NCBI GenBank assembly: GCA_033032865.1
Contig: JAWHQI010000273.1
Span: 3,162,001 to 3,226,000, forward strand
Source of the DNA: Dactylorhiza incarnata
Taxonomy: Eukaryota; Streptophyta; Magnoliopsida; Asparagales; Orchidaceae
Direction: 5' to 3'
Length of the DNA stretch: 64,000 nt
The position numbers and the translations under genes were made by a program. This document shows, one piece after another, positions 1-11,216 of the stretch. The notes beneath the pieces were generated by a model. It searched no databases, was not told the origin of the DNA, and worked only from the letters and a program-made list of their open reading frames with translations. Each line of letters opens with the position of its first letter. Positions within the stretch are counted from its first letter, which is position 1.

Positions 1-8
1 TAGCGGCC

Positions 9-1418
9 GTGGTATTTGCTCTTAAGCTTTTGAGGCATTATTTGTATGGCGTGAAGATCGACATCTTTACCGACCACAAGAACCTCAAGTACCTGCTGGA
101 TCAAAGGGAGTTGAATATGTGTCAGAGGAGGTGGATGGAGTTCCTTGGGGACTACACCTTCGACATCAAATATACTCCTGGAAAGGGAAATGTAGTTGCG
201 GATGCATTCAGTCGTCGGGCTCCCGCTCAAGCAAATTGGATTTTGATGCACGATGAGCGTCTAATCCGTGATCTGGAAGAAATGGAGATCATTTGCGTTG
301 ATAGAAGAGCGTCTACTTCAGCATGCTTGAACTGGACGGAGGTTCAATACGACCTTGCCGACCGAGTTCGACAAGCATTGGAGCTGGATGAGAGCATGAA
401 ATGCTATAAAGCGGAAACCGTGGATGGGTTAAACGCTGATTTCTCCTTCGAAGATGACCTTATGAGGAAAGAGGGCAGATGGTGCGTCCCAAACATTGGC
501 ACTCTACGGGCGGAGTTGATGTACGAGGCTCATCATACCAAGTACTCGATCCACCCTAGGAGCACGAAAATGTACATGGGCATGAAGAAACTTTTCTGGT
601 GGCCAGGTATGAAGAAGGACATTGCCCTCTACGTGGCCAAGTGTAATACTTGCGCGTTGGTGAAGGTGGAATGTCAACGTTCCGGTGGATTTTTGAAGTC
701 CTTGCCGATTCCGGAATGGAAGTTTGATGATATTTCGATGGATATCGTGCACGAATTGCCGAGATCACAACATGGAAACGACGCCATCTGGGTGATCATG
801 GACAGACTGACAAAGGTATCACACTTCATTCCGAACCGAAAGGATGATTCTGTAGAAAAACTAGCAAAGTTGTACGTGGATAACATCGTACGGTTGCAAG
901 GGATCCCCCGTAGCATCGTCAGTGATCGTGATGGGCGGTTCACATCGAATGATAGGAAGCTAATTCATCAACTATTGGGTACCAAGCTGAAGTTTAGCAC
1001 GGCCTTCCACCCGCAAACGGATGGACAGACCGAAAGGACCAATAGGACGATGGAAGACATGCTGAGGATGTGCGCCCTGGATTTCGGAAAGAGATGGGAG
1101 GACCATCTCTTTATGATCGAATTTGCTTACAACAACAGCTACCAAGCGAGTATAAAGATGGCCCCTTTCGAGGCTCTTTATGGTAGAAAATGTCGCACAC
1201 TGTTGTCTTGGGCTGAAATGGGTGACACTAAGTTGTTAAAACGCAAAGACGTGGATGAGGCGAATACATCGATCCGGGCTATTCGGGAGCGCTTGCTCAT
1301 TGCCCAGGATCGGCAGGCAAAATATTACAACGCAAATCACCGAAACGTCGAGTTTTCCGTTGGCGACTGGGTCTCAAGATCAAACCGTTCAAAGGAGTAT
1401 CAAGGATCTGACGCTTGA
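9..1418 (+). pseudogene. gypsy pol fragment: RNase H end and integrase (G1)
   Basis: The frame is open from the window edge, so the Met at 9 is not a true start. Residues 1-70 are the end of RNase H (TDHKNLKYLL, VVADAFSRR). Residues about 165-225 form the integrase HHCC zinc finger (AHHTKYSIHP, then CNTC). The DDE core follows: first Asp in SMDIVHELP, second in VSDRDGRFTS, Glu in DGQTERTNRT. Integrase inserts the cDNA into nuclear DNA. Downstream the VGDWV segment, which normally leads to the C-terminal domain, runs out of frame near 1380. Identification is secure; function is lost. Confidence 0.93.
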
Positions 1419-1853
1419 AAAAGCTAAGTCTGAGGTACTTAGGACCGTTCGAGATCTTGGAGTGCATCGGGTGAAGCTGCTTACCGGCTTGCTCTATCTT
1501 TGGAGTTGAGCGGGCTGCATGATGTATTCCAAATCTCTGTGTTGCGGAAGGCTGTTAAAGAGCCTAATGTGGTTGTTGCTGTCAATGAAGTGTCGGTAGA
1601 TGGTGGGCTAACGACGAAAGTCAAGCCCATTTGCATTGAATACACTGAAGTGAAGCAGTTGCGGAACAAGTCCATACGGATGGTGAAAGTCCGTTGGAAT
1701 AATTGCGGAAGAGAGGAACTCTCTTGGGAAAGAGAGCAATCGATGCTCGCGGAGTACCCCGAGCTATTCCCCTCAGGTAATTTAAACTGTTTTTACTTAC
1801 TACTGTTTTCGAAATTTCGGGACGAAATTCTTTTAAGGAGGGTGGAGTTGTAA
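1419..1853 (+). pseudogene. integrase C-terminus and chromodomain remnant (G1)
   Basis: After two frame changes the pol frame resumes with HDVFQISVLRKAV, the chromovirus integrase tail (usually HNVFHVSMLRKY). A degenerate chromodomain follows (VKQLRNKSIRMVKVRW, then EELSWERE and YPELF, about 1640-1780). In this family the chromodomain steers insertion toward particular chromatin. The frame continues through the polypurine tract and ends on a TAA at 1851-1853, inside the first bases of the LTR. Decayed, but recognisable. Confidence 0.8.
1834..1847 (+). promoter_or_regulatory. polypurine tract of G1
   Basis: A purine-rich run (aaggagggtggag) directly before the LTR start TGTAACACCC. It is the expected plus-strand cDNA primer and fixes the LTR boundary. 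Confidence 0.85.
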
Positions 1854-3880
1854 CACCCCAAAAATCGTAGTTCAGCGAGGTAGGCGGAGTGGTAGTGCTG
1901 CGCTCGGGATAGGCTAAAAAATTCCATAGCAGTTCTCTGCGCACGACCATTTCTCCTCTTCGCGCACGACCAGTGATCGTGCGCCAATGATCGTGCGTTA
2001 ATTCGCAAGGAATCAGAGTTCTGTCTCGGGTAGTGTGCACGACCAATTCTCCTCTTCGCGCACGACCAGTGATCGTGTGCCCTGTTAATTCTGCTCCGCG
2101 AATTTGAGCGGAGAAGGAGATCGTTCCGTCCAAATCTTTTGGAATCCGATCCAATGGCTAGGATTAGATGCTGGAGGTCTTTAGGGCTGATGAGAGGAGG
2201 TTAATCCTCATAATTTCTAAGCCTTTCTCTCTCCAAACCTAGAGAAAGAAGAAGGAGGCAAGGAAGAAGAAGGAGAGATCCCGCCATTGACGGAGCTCCG
2301 GAGCTCCGTTTTGCGAGCCGTTTCTAGATCTGGAGAGTGCAGCCCGGTGCGGTCGTTTCCCTCCGTCTAGAATCTCGAATCCATGGCGAAGAAGAATGCT
2401 CCTAGGGTAACGATTCTTCCTCCCGATATTTGGACTTGTCATTTGTCCTCTCCTTCATTTCTCTATGCTTGCATGAGGAATCCCTTTCACCAAATGGGTG
2501 AAGTGTAGGATTTCCTCAAGTTCTTCGGAACTCCGGGTAGATTGTGTCCGTCCCCGGCATATTGCATGTAGAAAATCCGGTAGTCGTGTGGATTTAGGCA
2601 TAGTGTGTGAAGCCTATTCTTGGCCGTGAGCCCGAATCGGTGATGCTTGATTTGCGACGTTGCATTTAGGTTAAGCCTAGAATGCGTGCCGGAGAATGAT
2701 TCCGTGATTTATGTGATAGTATTGTAGGATTTAAGCGTAGGCGTCTTGTGAAGATCCTAGCGAAAGCCCCATGCTTTGCGAGTGGTTGAATGCAAACCTT
2801 CACCACTAGAATTGTTGAGGAGTGGTCTTGTACCTTTTTTTTGGTTATGTGTAAAGCCTAAGTCCTCGTGAAGGCTTGGGTGTTGTAACTTATGTTTTGT
2901 GTAGCGCTAGCGAGTGCTAAGCCCTTACGGGCCAAGGTGATGTCATACCCGCATCGTGTGTTCAATCGATGACAAGAGCACGGGAATTGGCTGAACTGAA
3001 CCCGTTTCCAGGCGCGGCGGTAGGGGGATTTATCTCTTGTAAACCCGAACGACCTTGGGAGAGGTTGGGAAGGGCGTCTTGCCTAGACCGACCAAAAGCT
3101 CTTTTCCATCTAGAGTTTTCGGACTCATGATGGTATTGGTGCTCGGGAAGAAGTACCTTTGGTGCATGCCTTGTGAGCATGGAGCGTGCGGTTGTGTGTA
3201 CCCACGTTTGTGATAAATTGATGTTGTTAGCCTCATGCTGTTGTTTAGGCGGTTGTGGGGAACCTTCGGGTGAACCCATCCAACATCATGTGCATACCTA
3301 GGTTACCTCCTTTTTGATGCTCAATCTAGAAGATTGATTGTGCTTGAAACCTCACCTTGTGTAGTTGCACTTTCTTTATATTAGTACTTGTGCTAGTATG
3401 GCTTGCTTGCAGGGTAGAAGCTCCGCCACCCCGGGAAAAGGGTGGGGTCGTTATAATTTGGTCAGCTGTGCTGACCGTTACTTTGTTTGCCACAGCTTGG
3501 TGGAATGTTCTTATGCAGGTGCAGGTGAGCCTAGTGGGAAATAGCGGGCGGTGGCTCTTTTGCTGAGTTTTCCCTTGAAGGTCAGCCTCCCTTTTCTGCT
3601 TTCTCATGTATTGCCAGCCTGCGTCCCGAAGTATGTTCTGTGTTTTGTACTTTGGTGAATGTAAGGCCTTAAGGCTGTAACTCTATTTAATGGTTTCATT
3701 CCTATGATAGTGTACAGTTCTAAATGAAATGTTAAATCATTATGCTTCCGCTAGTGTTTAGTATACTCTATTGTAGTTCTTTCTGTTTATCACCTGTTAA
3801 CTCCTAGCTAGTGTGGTTTGTATGGCGTGGGGTCCAGGCCGGACCTACTGTTATACTATTCGTACTGGCAGGGTGTTACA
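1849..3880 (+). repeat. 3' LTR of G1 (2032 bp)
   Basis: Begins TGTAACACCCC and ends GGGTGTTACA, a 10-base inverted terminal match. The body holds two copies of a hairpin-forming block (1941-2085) and a self-complementary CACCCCGGG / GGGTGGGG stretch around 3429-3447. Several antisense frames occur here (for example 1621-2154 minus) but match no protein I recognise. The 5' LTR lies outside the window, so insertion age cannot be judged. Confidence 0.92.
1941..2085 (+). repeat. duplicated hairpin block in G1 LTR
   Basis: A 45-base block starting gcacgacca occurs at 1941 and again at 2037 (96-base spacing) with few changes. In the first copy GCGCACGA (1962-1969) is followed after 7 bases by its exact complement TCGTGCGC (1977-1984). 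This is the family-specific self-complementary word of G1. Confidence 0.8.
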
Positions 3881-4227
3881 GAGACAATCTCGACGCAGCT
3901 CTGAATACAACTTGTATCGTCATGCAATTCGACGCAGCATCGAGACTATTTGATGTAGCGTCGAGTACAAGACTTCCGTCGAGACAATCTCGAAGCAACG
4001 TTTGGTACAACACGTCGAGACAATCTCGACGTAACGTCGAGTTAAATTCAATGCAACTTCAATCAGCTATAGGATTGGTCCTCCACTCATATCCAATATG
4101 AGTAAGGCCAACACAATCCTTCATCCAACTTCTCCAACACTCTTATGTGAGACCCTATAGGCTCATATTGCATTGGAAGCAAGACTAACTACTTGATTGC
4201 TTTGAGATCACCTTGAAAAAACCAACA
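3881..4227 (-). repeat. 3' LTR of E1, interrupted by G1
   Basis: Matches 10871-11216 of the other E1 LTR almost base for base over its proximal part, ending in the same ttgaaaaaaccaaca. The remainder must lie left of the window, beyond G1. Confidence 0.93.
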
Positions 4228-4237
4228 GTCTCCCACT
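4228..4237 (-). promoter_or_regulatory. polypurine tract of E1
   Basis: Minus strand reads agtgggagac directly before TGTTGG. The same tract precedes the LTR of E2 at 13047-13056. Confidence 0.85.
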
Positions 4238-5182
4238 TGATCTTAAAGTATCAACAATAGTCTCACAAACAATGAGTGGCATCTAACAATACATCATTGC
4301 TACCCAAGCAATAAGAGTTTATAACTCAATAAGCCTGTCTTGACCAATGTACCAGTGTTGTCATGTCCCTTTGTCCATTACATCCGGATAGAATTAGAGG
4401 AATGGACCGTGTCATCCTCATAATTAGTCAATCCTAGTTTCCTGATCTAGAATAGACTGTATGAAATTGGTGAGCTCAATATCCCATATTGACTCAACCA
4501 AGCATGGCCATGCATTTCAAGGTCTCATTCCATCAAAGGGCCCTTGAATGTAACTCCTATCATAGAGGAGTATAAATCCCATATCTGTCCACACACAAAC
4601 ATCCAAATGAATCATAGCATACCCAATAACCACCATTATCATCAACCTTCTTTAAGGAATACTTTTGATGGCATCAAAGTACACTCTTCCTCACTTGATG
4701 AATGCTGTGACTTCAGGTCGAAGAACCACAAACACCATTGGCAAATGAGACCTACTTGTGACACATTCATATAACAATCCACATAGTAGTCTCATGGTGG
4801 GTCTGTCCTGTACAACTTGTTCACAAACAAGTTCCCATGTGATGACTTGATATCACAATATCATGACCAGTGAGAATCGGTAATCAGTCAACGCACATGC
4901 TAGTCTAATTATACCATCATTGCCCTTAGCTTCTTTGATGATACACAAACCAGGGACTATTAAAGAATGAAGCTTCTAATACACATTGGCCCTCACATTC
5001 AAGTCACGCACTTGAATTCTTATGGAAGCGAACATTCTAAGGGCATTTATTATGCTAATTATTCTTTCCTATAGAAACAATTGAAATAATAAAAGAACTT
5101 GCCATAAATATAAATGAGATATGAAATACTCTATTCATCACATGAATAACAACCGACATTAATATAATCTACAAGACTCCCA
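4238..5182 (-). other. 3' non-coding region of E1
   Basis: About 945 bases between the pol stop and the polypurine tract. It matches the corresponding stretch of E2 (12160-13046) in opposite orientation, for example the block around 4680-4780 against 12570-12680. I see no conserved coding frame in it. Confidence 0.75.
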
Positions 5183-6317
5183 CTAGAGACGATCATTTAT
5201 GTATCTAATACCCATTGATCTAGTATGACCATCATGCTTTCTCTGTGCAAGAGGCTTTGTTAGTGGATCCGCAATATTCTCTTCAGTCGGTACTCTACAT
5301 ATGCTCACATCTCCTCGATCGATAATCTCTCGAATGAAATGGAACAGCCGAAGTATTTTCTTGGAGCACTGATGAGATCTAGGTTCCATAGCTTGGGCAA
5401 TTGCACTGTTGTTGTCATAGTAGAGAACTACGGGAACAACAATGCTAGGAACTACATCTAGCTCGTCGATGAATTTCCTAATCCATACAACCTCCTTCGC
5501 TGCATTTTCTGCAGCGATATATTCATCTTCTGTCATAGAATCGGCAACTGTCTCTTGCTTGGAACTCTTCCATCTTACAGCTCCTTCATTCAGGAAAAAT
5601 AAAAAAACCTGATTGAGACTTTGAGTCGTCCCAATCAGTGTGGAAACTAGCATCTGTGTAACCCTTTACGACGAGCTCTTCCTCTCCACCAAACACCAAG
5701 AATACATCCTTAGTCCTTTTCAAGTACTTTAGGATATTCTTGACCGCTGTCCAGTGACTATCACCGGGATCAGACTGATATCTGCTTGTCATTCTTAGAG
5801 CATAGGAGACATCGGGTCGAGTACAAAACATTGCATACATGATTGATCTAATTGCCGAGGAGTATGGAATCAACTTCATGCGGTCCTTATCTTCCAAATA
5901 TTTAGGACACTAGTCCTTAGAGAGATTCACACCATGAGACATGGGTAAGTATCCCTTCTTGGACTCAAGCATGCTAAACCGTTTTAGCACCTTGTCAATG
6001 TATGCACTTTGGGTCAAACCCAACAAATTCTTTGATCTATCTCTATAGATCTTAATACCAAGTGTATAAGTCCCTTCGCCCAAGTCTTTCATAGAAAAGC
6101 AGTTCCTTAGGTTGTTCTTAACAACTTGCAGGGTTGGAATGTCATTTCTGATCCACAATATGTCATCTACATACAATATCATGAAGACAACTGTGCTCCC
6201 ACTAATTCTCTTGTAAACACAAAGCTCATCTTCATTTTTGATGAAACCAAACTCTTTGATTTTCTCATCAAAACGGAGATTCCAAATTCGAGAAGCTTAT
6301 TTCAATCCATAAATGGA
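5183..6317 (-). pseudogene. copia reverse transcriptase end and RNase H (E1)
   Basis: The continuation of pol, broken by stops and frameshifts near 6317, 5910 and 5600. The catalytic YVDDILWIRND box is at about 6179-6147. The thumb (KDLGEGTYTLGIKIY) and connection (RPDVSYALRMTSRYQ) follow. RNase H shows its Asp in GYTDASF, a Glu in EDEYIAAENAAKEV and an Asp in YYDNNSAIAQ. The end is the copia signature ENIADPLTKPL and the last residues NDRL. Converts element RNA to cDNA. E2 carries the same end at 11251-12159. Confidence 0.9.
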
Positions 6318-8765
6318 TCAATTCAACTTGCATATTTTAGTGGCTTTAGTTGAATATTCAAAACCCTTGGGTTGTGTCAAATACACTTCCTCAAGGAGGT
6401 TTCCATTTAGGAAAGCCATTTTGACATCCATTTGCCTGATCTCGTAGTCATAAAATGCGTTAATAGCAAGCAGAATTCTGATGGACTTGACCATAACGAT
6501 AGGGGAAAAAGTCTCATCATAGTCAACACCATGAATTTGCTTGAAACCTTTAGCCACCAATAGCCCTTTGAATGTCTGTACTTTCCCATCCATGTCGGTA
6601 TTCTTCTTGATGACCCATTTGCACCCTATGGGTCGTACCCCTTTAGGTGGTTCCACCAAGGTCCAAACTTGGTTTGCATACATGGAGTCCATTTCAGATT
6701 TCATGGTGCCAAGCCACTTCTCGGAGTCTGGTCCATGCATAGCCTCTTGGTAGGTTGCAGGCTCATCATCATGATCCATAAGCCACACATTACCTATTTG
6801 AGACACGAGAAATCCATATCTCTCATGCTCAAATCTTGGTCTACCAGATTTATGTAGAACTTGTGTTTCTTGAGCAGGCTCTCCAGCTACAACTGCTTGT
6901 AGTCCTTGCTCAGATTCCAATTCTGGTTCATTTTCAGTTTGTGGTTCTTGAACTTCTTCAAGTTCTACCTTTGCAATCTTTCTGGATAAGAACTCTTTCT
7001 CCAAAAAGATTCCAGTCCTTGCGACAAACACTTTGCCCTCAGATGATAGGTAGAAATTATATCCTCTGGTCTCCCTAGGATACCCCACTAGATAACATTT
7101 ATCCGATTTGGGTTCCAGCATGTCAGACATTTTATGTCGTACGTATACCTCACAGCCCCAAATTTTAATGAAGGACATAGTAGGACGCTTCCCAGTACAT
7201 ATCTCATATGGTGTCTCTAGAACCGTTTTTGTTGGATCATGATTTAAGGTGAGAGTAGCAGTATCTAGAGCAAATTCCCAAAAGGAAGTGGGCAGTTTTA
7301 CATGACTCATCATCGATCGCACCATGTCTAATAAGGTATGATTCCTCCTCTCAGAAACACCATTATGTTGCGGTGTTCTTGGTGGAGTGAGTTGTGATAC
7401 AATACCACACTCTCTCAGATGATCACGAAACTCATGACTTAGGTATTCGCCACCTTGATCAGATCGGAGTGCCTTAATCCTTTTTCCCAGTTGGTTCTCT
7501 AATTCATTATTAAACTCTTTGAACTTTTCAAAGGTTTTGGATTTACACTTCATAAGATATATATATATATATCCATATCTACTGAAATCATCAGTAAATA
7601 TAACGAGGTAGTAGTACCCACCTCTAGTCATAGAACTTATTGGTCTGCATACATCACTATGTATTATACCCAAAAGATCACCAGCCCTCTCACTACAAAT
7701 AGTGAAAGGGGCTTTTGCCATCTTTCCTAATAAACATGGTTCACATCTCTCAAATGATTCATAATCAAATGAGTCCAATAGTCCATCTTTATGGAGCTTG
7801 GATATGCGTTTCTCATTTTTATGGCCTAGACGATAGTGCCAGAGATATGTGGGATTAGAGTCATTAGTTTTTAGTCGTTTGGTATTTTCTATGTTATAGA
7901 TTGGATGATTTATGTTCAAAACATACAAACCATTAAACATTTGAGCAACGCCATAACAAACATCATTCTTATAAATGAAAAAACAATTGTTCTTGATAAT
8001 AAAAGAAAAACAATTCATGTCCAAACATGAGATAGAAAAGATGTTTCTAGTTATATCAGGAACAAAATAACAATTATCAAGTTCTAAAATAAGCCCAGTG
8101 GGCAAATAAAGATGGTACAATCCTATGGCAACGGCAACAACTTTTGCTCCATTTCCAACGCGTGGGTCCACCTCTCCTTTACCCAACATTCTTCTCCTTG
8201 TCAGTTCTTGCACATTCGTACAAATGTGAGAACCACATCCGGTATCCAATACCCAAGATGAAGGAGCAGACATGTTAATCTCTATAACAAAAATACCTGA
8301 AGTGGAAGTCATACTTCCCTTCTTCTTCAGATCCTTGATGTAGAGGGGACATTTCCTCCTCCAATGCCCTGCCTTACCGTAGTGGTGGCAATTGCCTTCT
8401 TTAGCCAATCCTTTCTTTTTCAGTGTAGAAGACTTGGGATCAAGGCAAGACTTAGGTCCCACCTTAGTCTTCCTGAATCCCTTAGCCTTGCCCTTGCTTT
8501 TATGCACCATCAATATTGGGATAGTAGGCTTGGTCTTCTTCATGTTGTTCTCGGTAGTTCTTAACATGCCTAGGAGCTCGGGCAGTGTCTTATCTATCTC
8601 ATTCATGTTGTAGTTCAAGACAAACTGCTCGTAACTATCCGACAATGATTGCAGGATCAGATCAGTAGCCAACTCTTGGCTTAATGGAAACCCCAGTCTC
8701 TGAAGGTTCTCAATGTATCCAATCATTTTGAGTACATGAGTTACCACTGGGTCTTTAGCTCCCAT
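6318..8765 (-). pseudogene. copia gag C-terminus, protease, integrase and N-terminal RT (E1)
   Basis: An 815-codon open stretch. Near residue 125 is a damaged gag zinc knuckle (CHHYGKAGHWRRKC, second Cys replaced by Tyr). The protease active site is WVLDTGCGSHIC at about residue 170. The integrase zinc finger region shows LWHYRLGHKNEKRISKLH, and the core shows HSDVCRP, RSDQGGEYLS and PRTPQHNGVSERRN (first Asp, second Asp, Glu). RT begins at CKWVIKKNTDMDG and reaches QMDVKMAFLNGNL before a stop after ICKLN. The first Met is internal to gag; the upstream frame is joined through a stop near 8811. Confidence 0.93.
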
Positions 8766-8811
8766 TTTACACTGAAGTAAAGCCTTACTGATGTCGAACC
8801 TCTCTTGTCGA

Positions 8812-9141
8812 GCCTACCCTTGGAACATTTTCTTCAGGTGCTCGATAATCTCAAAGCCACACATGGTCTCATGTTGCTTCTGAAGATCAGAGTTCATGGT
8901 AGCGAGCATGAGGCATTCAACATCTAGGGATTCACCTTGATACATCTTATAAGCATCTTTGTTGGTACGAGACGTATTCCCAGTCGGCACTAGGGGGATC
9001 CTCTTCCAAGATATAGAGCTTACGCTCTTGCCTGTGAACAATTCTCAGGTTTCTATACCAGTCAAGGAAGTTAGTCCCATTGAGCTTGTCCTTCTCAAGG
9101 ATAGCTCTCAGGGACAAGGTAGAGTGAGATCCACTTGCCAT
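8812..9141 (-). pseudogene. gag N-terminus (E1)
   Basis: Start ATG at 9141 gives MASGSHSTLSLRAIL, then KLNGTNFLDWYRNLRIV, the usual copia gag opening. A frame change near 8990 leads into DAYKMYQGESLDVECLML and IIEHLKKMFQG, followed by a stop. Gag is the structural protein that packages element RNA. Identified by comparison with copia gag order and by its position before the zinc knuckle. Confidence 0.85.
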
Positions 9142-10227
9142 GGAAGTTCTACAAAATAATGCAAAATTAATTTCAGCATTATATTTCAAAATACATTTTA
9201 GTTAATAAGGACTTTTATTAAATACTCCCACTATTTTATTCAAATTGATAACCCTTAATATCAATTCGGAGAGGTTAAGTGAGCTACTCTCTTAGTGGAC
9301 AAGATCCGTATTTCACCAACACAATGAGATGCTTTGGCGTTCCTCTCATAATGCGGTTATTTAGGTAGACAACACTTGTCAATTGCATCATTATGCAAGT
9401 CTTGTATGGTTGGTGAATAAATCATTATTTGCATCCATCGTATGGTGCATGCCAACCTTATTCCTCTAGGCACTCAACCTTTGAGGTCCTCTAGTTAAGT
9501 TGGACCCGGTGTCGACAATGGGATATCATAAGTATCCGCTCACACCCTTACCAAGATAGATTGATGCACCTTGCTTTGGCAAACCCACACTTCATCGATC
9601 GAGGCAGGAAGAGTGTCATCCATCGGAAGGCATCCGAATACTTAATATTTAATAAGGGATTTTATTATAATCGATTAACAATTAATCAATGTGCACATAT
9701 ACAAAATTACAACATTCATAAACCAAATACAACCCAGATGAGCACAAAATAAAATTATCAACACTTTGATAAAAAAGGGCTAAATCTGAGCATTTAGAAC
9801 ACTTCTAAACCTCCAGATTTACATGCATTGGCCACAGGAAAAAACAACTCCACTTATGCAGTAGACAAGCTCATCTATCAATGTCAGATTCAAAATCTAA
9901 GACACTTGGTTTCACAAACTAATCCGAGGGACGGTTACTACAAAGGAGAAACGATTTCTGAAACATTTAAATCGCAACGCAATCTCATGCGTTCCTGACG
10001 GGGATACAAGGGGTAGCTCCCCTGGCGGTTGTCTCGCTGACTGATCAGCGAGCGGGGTCAAGGGGCAGCACCTCTGCGGGGTGCAGGGCAGAGCCTCGGT
10101 GAAAATTTCAAAAAACCACCACCAGAAACCGCTCAGAAAATACATCAAAATGATGTATCAGGAAGAAATCTAGATGTTTTAGAACATTTCTAAACCTCTA
10201 ATTTACACACACTGGATCGCCAACCTG
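9142..10227 (-). other. 5' leader of E1
   Basis: About 1.09 kb between primer site and gag start, with no coding frame I recognise. It contains a perfect 8-base inverted repeat with a 4-base loop (10033-10052) and a 40-base imperfect direct repeat (9793-9835 against 10176-10215). Packaging or dimerisation signals would be expected in such a leader; that role is inference. Confidence 0.7.
10033..10052 (-). repeat. hairpin in E1 leader
   Basis: CTCGCTGA, loop ctga, TCAGCGAG: perfect 8-base arms, about 180 bases downstream of the primer site on the element strand. The site suits an RNA dimer or packaging hairpin. Confidence 0.6.
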
Positions 10228-10239
10228 GCTCTGATACCA
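10228..10239 (-). promoter_or_regulatory. primer binding site, tRNA-iMet type (E1)
   Basis: Minus strand reads TGGTATCAGAGC, complementary to the 3' end of plant initiator Met tRNA, one base after the LTR end. Confidence 0.95.
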
Positions 10240-10240
10240 C

Positions 10241-11216
10241 TGTTGGGTTTTCCCCTTCATTCTTAATGAAAATCATATCATATATGCGCAGCGGAAATAA
10301 AACAAGAACAACCCAAAAGAGTTTCAGATCTTGCGCTTTCATGAATCAAGAAAATAAATAATGCAATGCATTGCAATATACCCGAGAGGGATTGAGTCAA
10401 CACTCAACCAAGATGCTCCAAGGTCTGATCCCAAAAATGAACTTTGAGTTCCAAGTACTGATAAGGATCATCACTTCTATAGTAATGCACACAGTGAAGG
10501 AAAACCCCACGACTCTTGTCCAACAAGGGCTTGGATGGAGGAAGAATGCCCACTGCGTCTCCCACGAACTTCTAGGTTCGGCGACAGGGAGCGGCGGCGG
10601 CGATCTCGCGGAATGTCTAGACTTATACGGAATACTTCTGCTTTGGCTCTGATAGTTTGACGAAAGGATTATATACCAGGACACCTAATCGCTTCCTGTT
10701 TTATACTCAGGGCATAAAACACATTATCCACAGACCAGAGGCTTAATCAGAGTGTAACAAGTATCGTCGAGACTATTTGATGCAGCGTCGAGACAATTCG
10801 AGGCAACGTCGATACAATCTCGACGCAATGTCGAGTGCAAGTATCGATGAGGCAATTCGACGCAGCGTCGAGACAATCTCGATGCATCTCTGAATACAAC
10901 TTGTATCGTAGTGAAATTCGATGCAGCGTCGAGAAAATTCGATACAACGTCGAGTACAAGACTTTTGTCGAGACAATCTCGATGCAACGTCGAGTACAAC
11001 ACATCGATACAATCTCGACATAACGTTGAGTTAAATTCGATGCAACTCCAATCAGCTATAGGATTGGTCCTCCACTCATATCCAATATGAGTAAGGCCAA
11101 CACAATCCTTCATCCAACTTCTCCAACACTCTTATGTGCGACCCTATAGGTTCATATTGCGTTGACAACAAGACTAAGTAATTGATTGCTTTGAGATCAC
11201 CTTGAAAAAACCAACA
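10241..11216 (-). repeat. 5' LTR of E1 (976 bp)
   Basis: On the minus strand it runs TGTTGGTTTT to AACCCAACA. A TATA-like TATATAAT lies at 10668-10675 (minus), a plausible core promoter. A dense array of the word CGTCGAGACAATCTCGACG fills 10767-11047. The target site is agttg (11217-11221). Confidence 0.93.
10767..11047. repeat. word array in E1 LTR (TCGAGACAATCTCGA type)
   Basis: About a dozen variants of GTCGAGACAATCTCGACGCAACGTCGA. Each half is the complement of the other (TCGAGA / TCTCGA). The surviving part of the other LTR copy carries the same array (3881-4056). Confidence 0.85.

Larger units (their letters stand above)
1..3880 (+). mobile_element. G1: Ty3/gypsy chromovirus (Tekay/Del-like), 3' part
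   Basis: The 3' end of a chromodomain-bearing Ty3/gypsy element: end of RNase H, integrase, chromodomain, polypurine tract and one complete LTR. The left part lies outside the window. The LTR runs from TGTAACACCC to GGGTGTTACA, the long inverted ends usual for Del/Tekay. The right flank begins gagac and continues seamlessly with the LTR of copia element E1 (compare 10871), so G1 inserted into E1. Coding is broken by frameshifts near 1380 and 1480, so this copy is dead. Lineage is inferred from the integrase, the chromodomain and the LTR ends. Confidence 0.9.
3881..11216 (-). mobile_element. E1: Ty1/copia element, minus strand
   Basis: Read on the minus strand in order: 5' LTR (11216-10241), tRNA-iMet primer site (10239-10228), leader, gag, protease, integrase, reverse transcriptase, RNase H (down to 5183), 3' non-coding region, polypurine tract (4237-4228) and the first part of the 3' LTR (4227-3881), which G1 interrupts. 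The right flank agttgttaag continues a reverse transcriptase frame of the related element E2, so E1 inserted into E2. Gag and pol carry frameshifts and stops. The copia lineage beyond the superfamily is not assigned. Confidence 0.93.

Noticed and set aside
1621..2154. 177-codon minus-strand frame at the G1 LTR border
   Set aside because: Runs across the chromodomain antisense and into the LTR; no recognisable content and no intron or promoter support.
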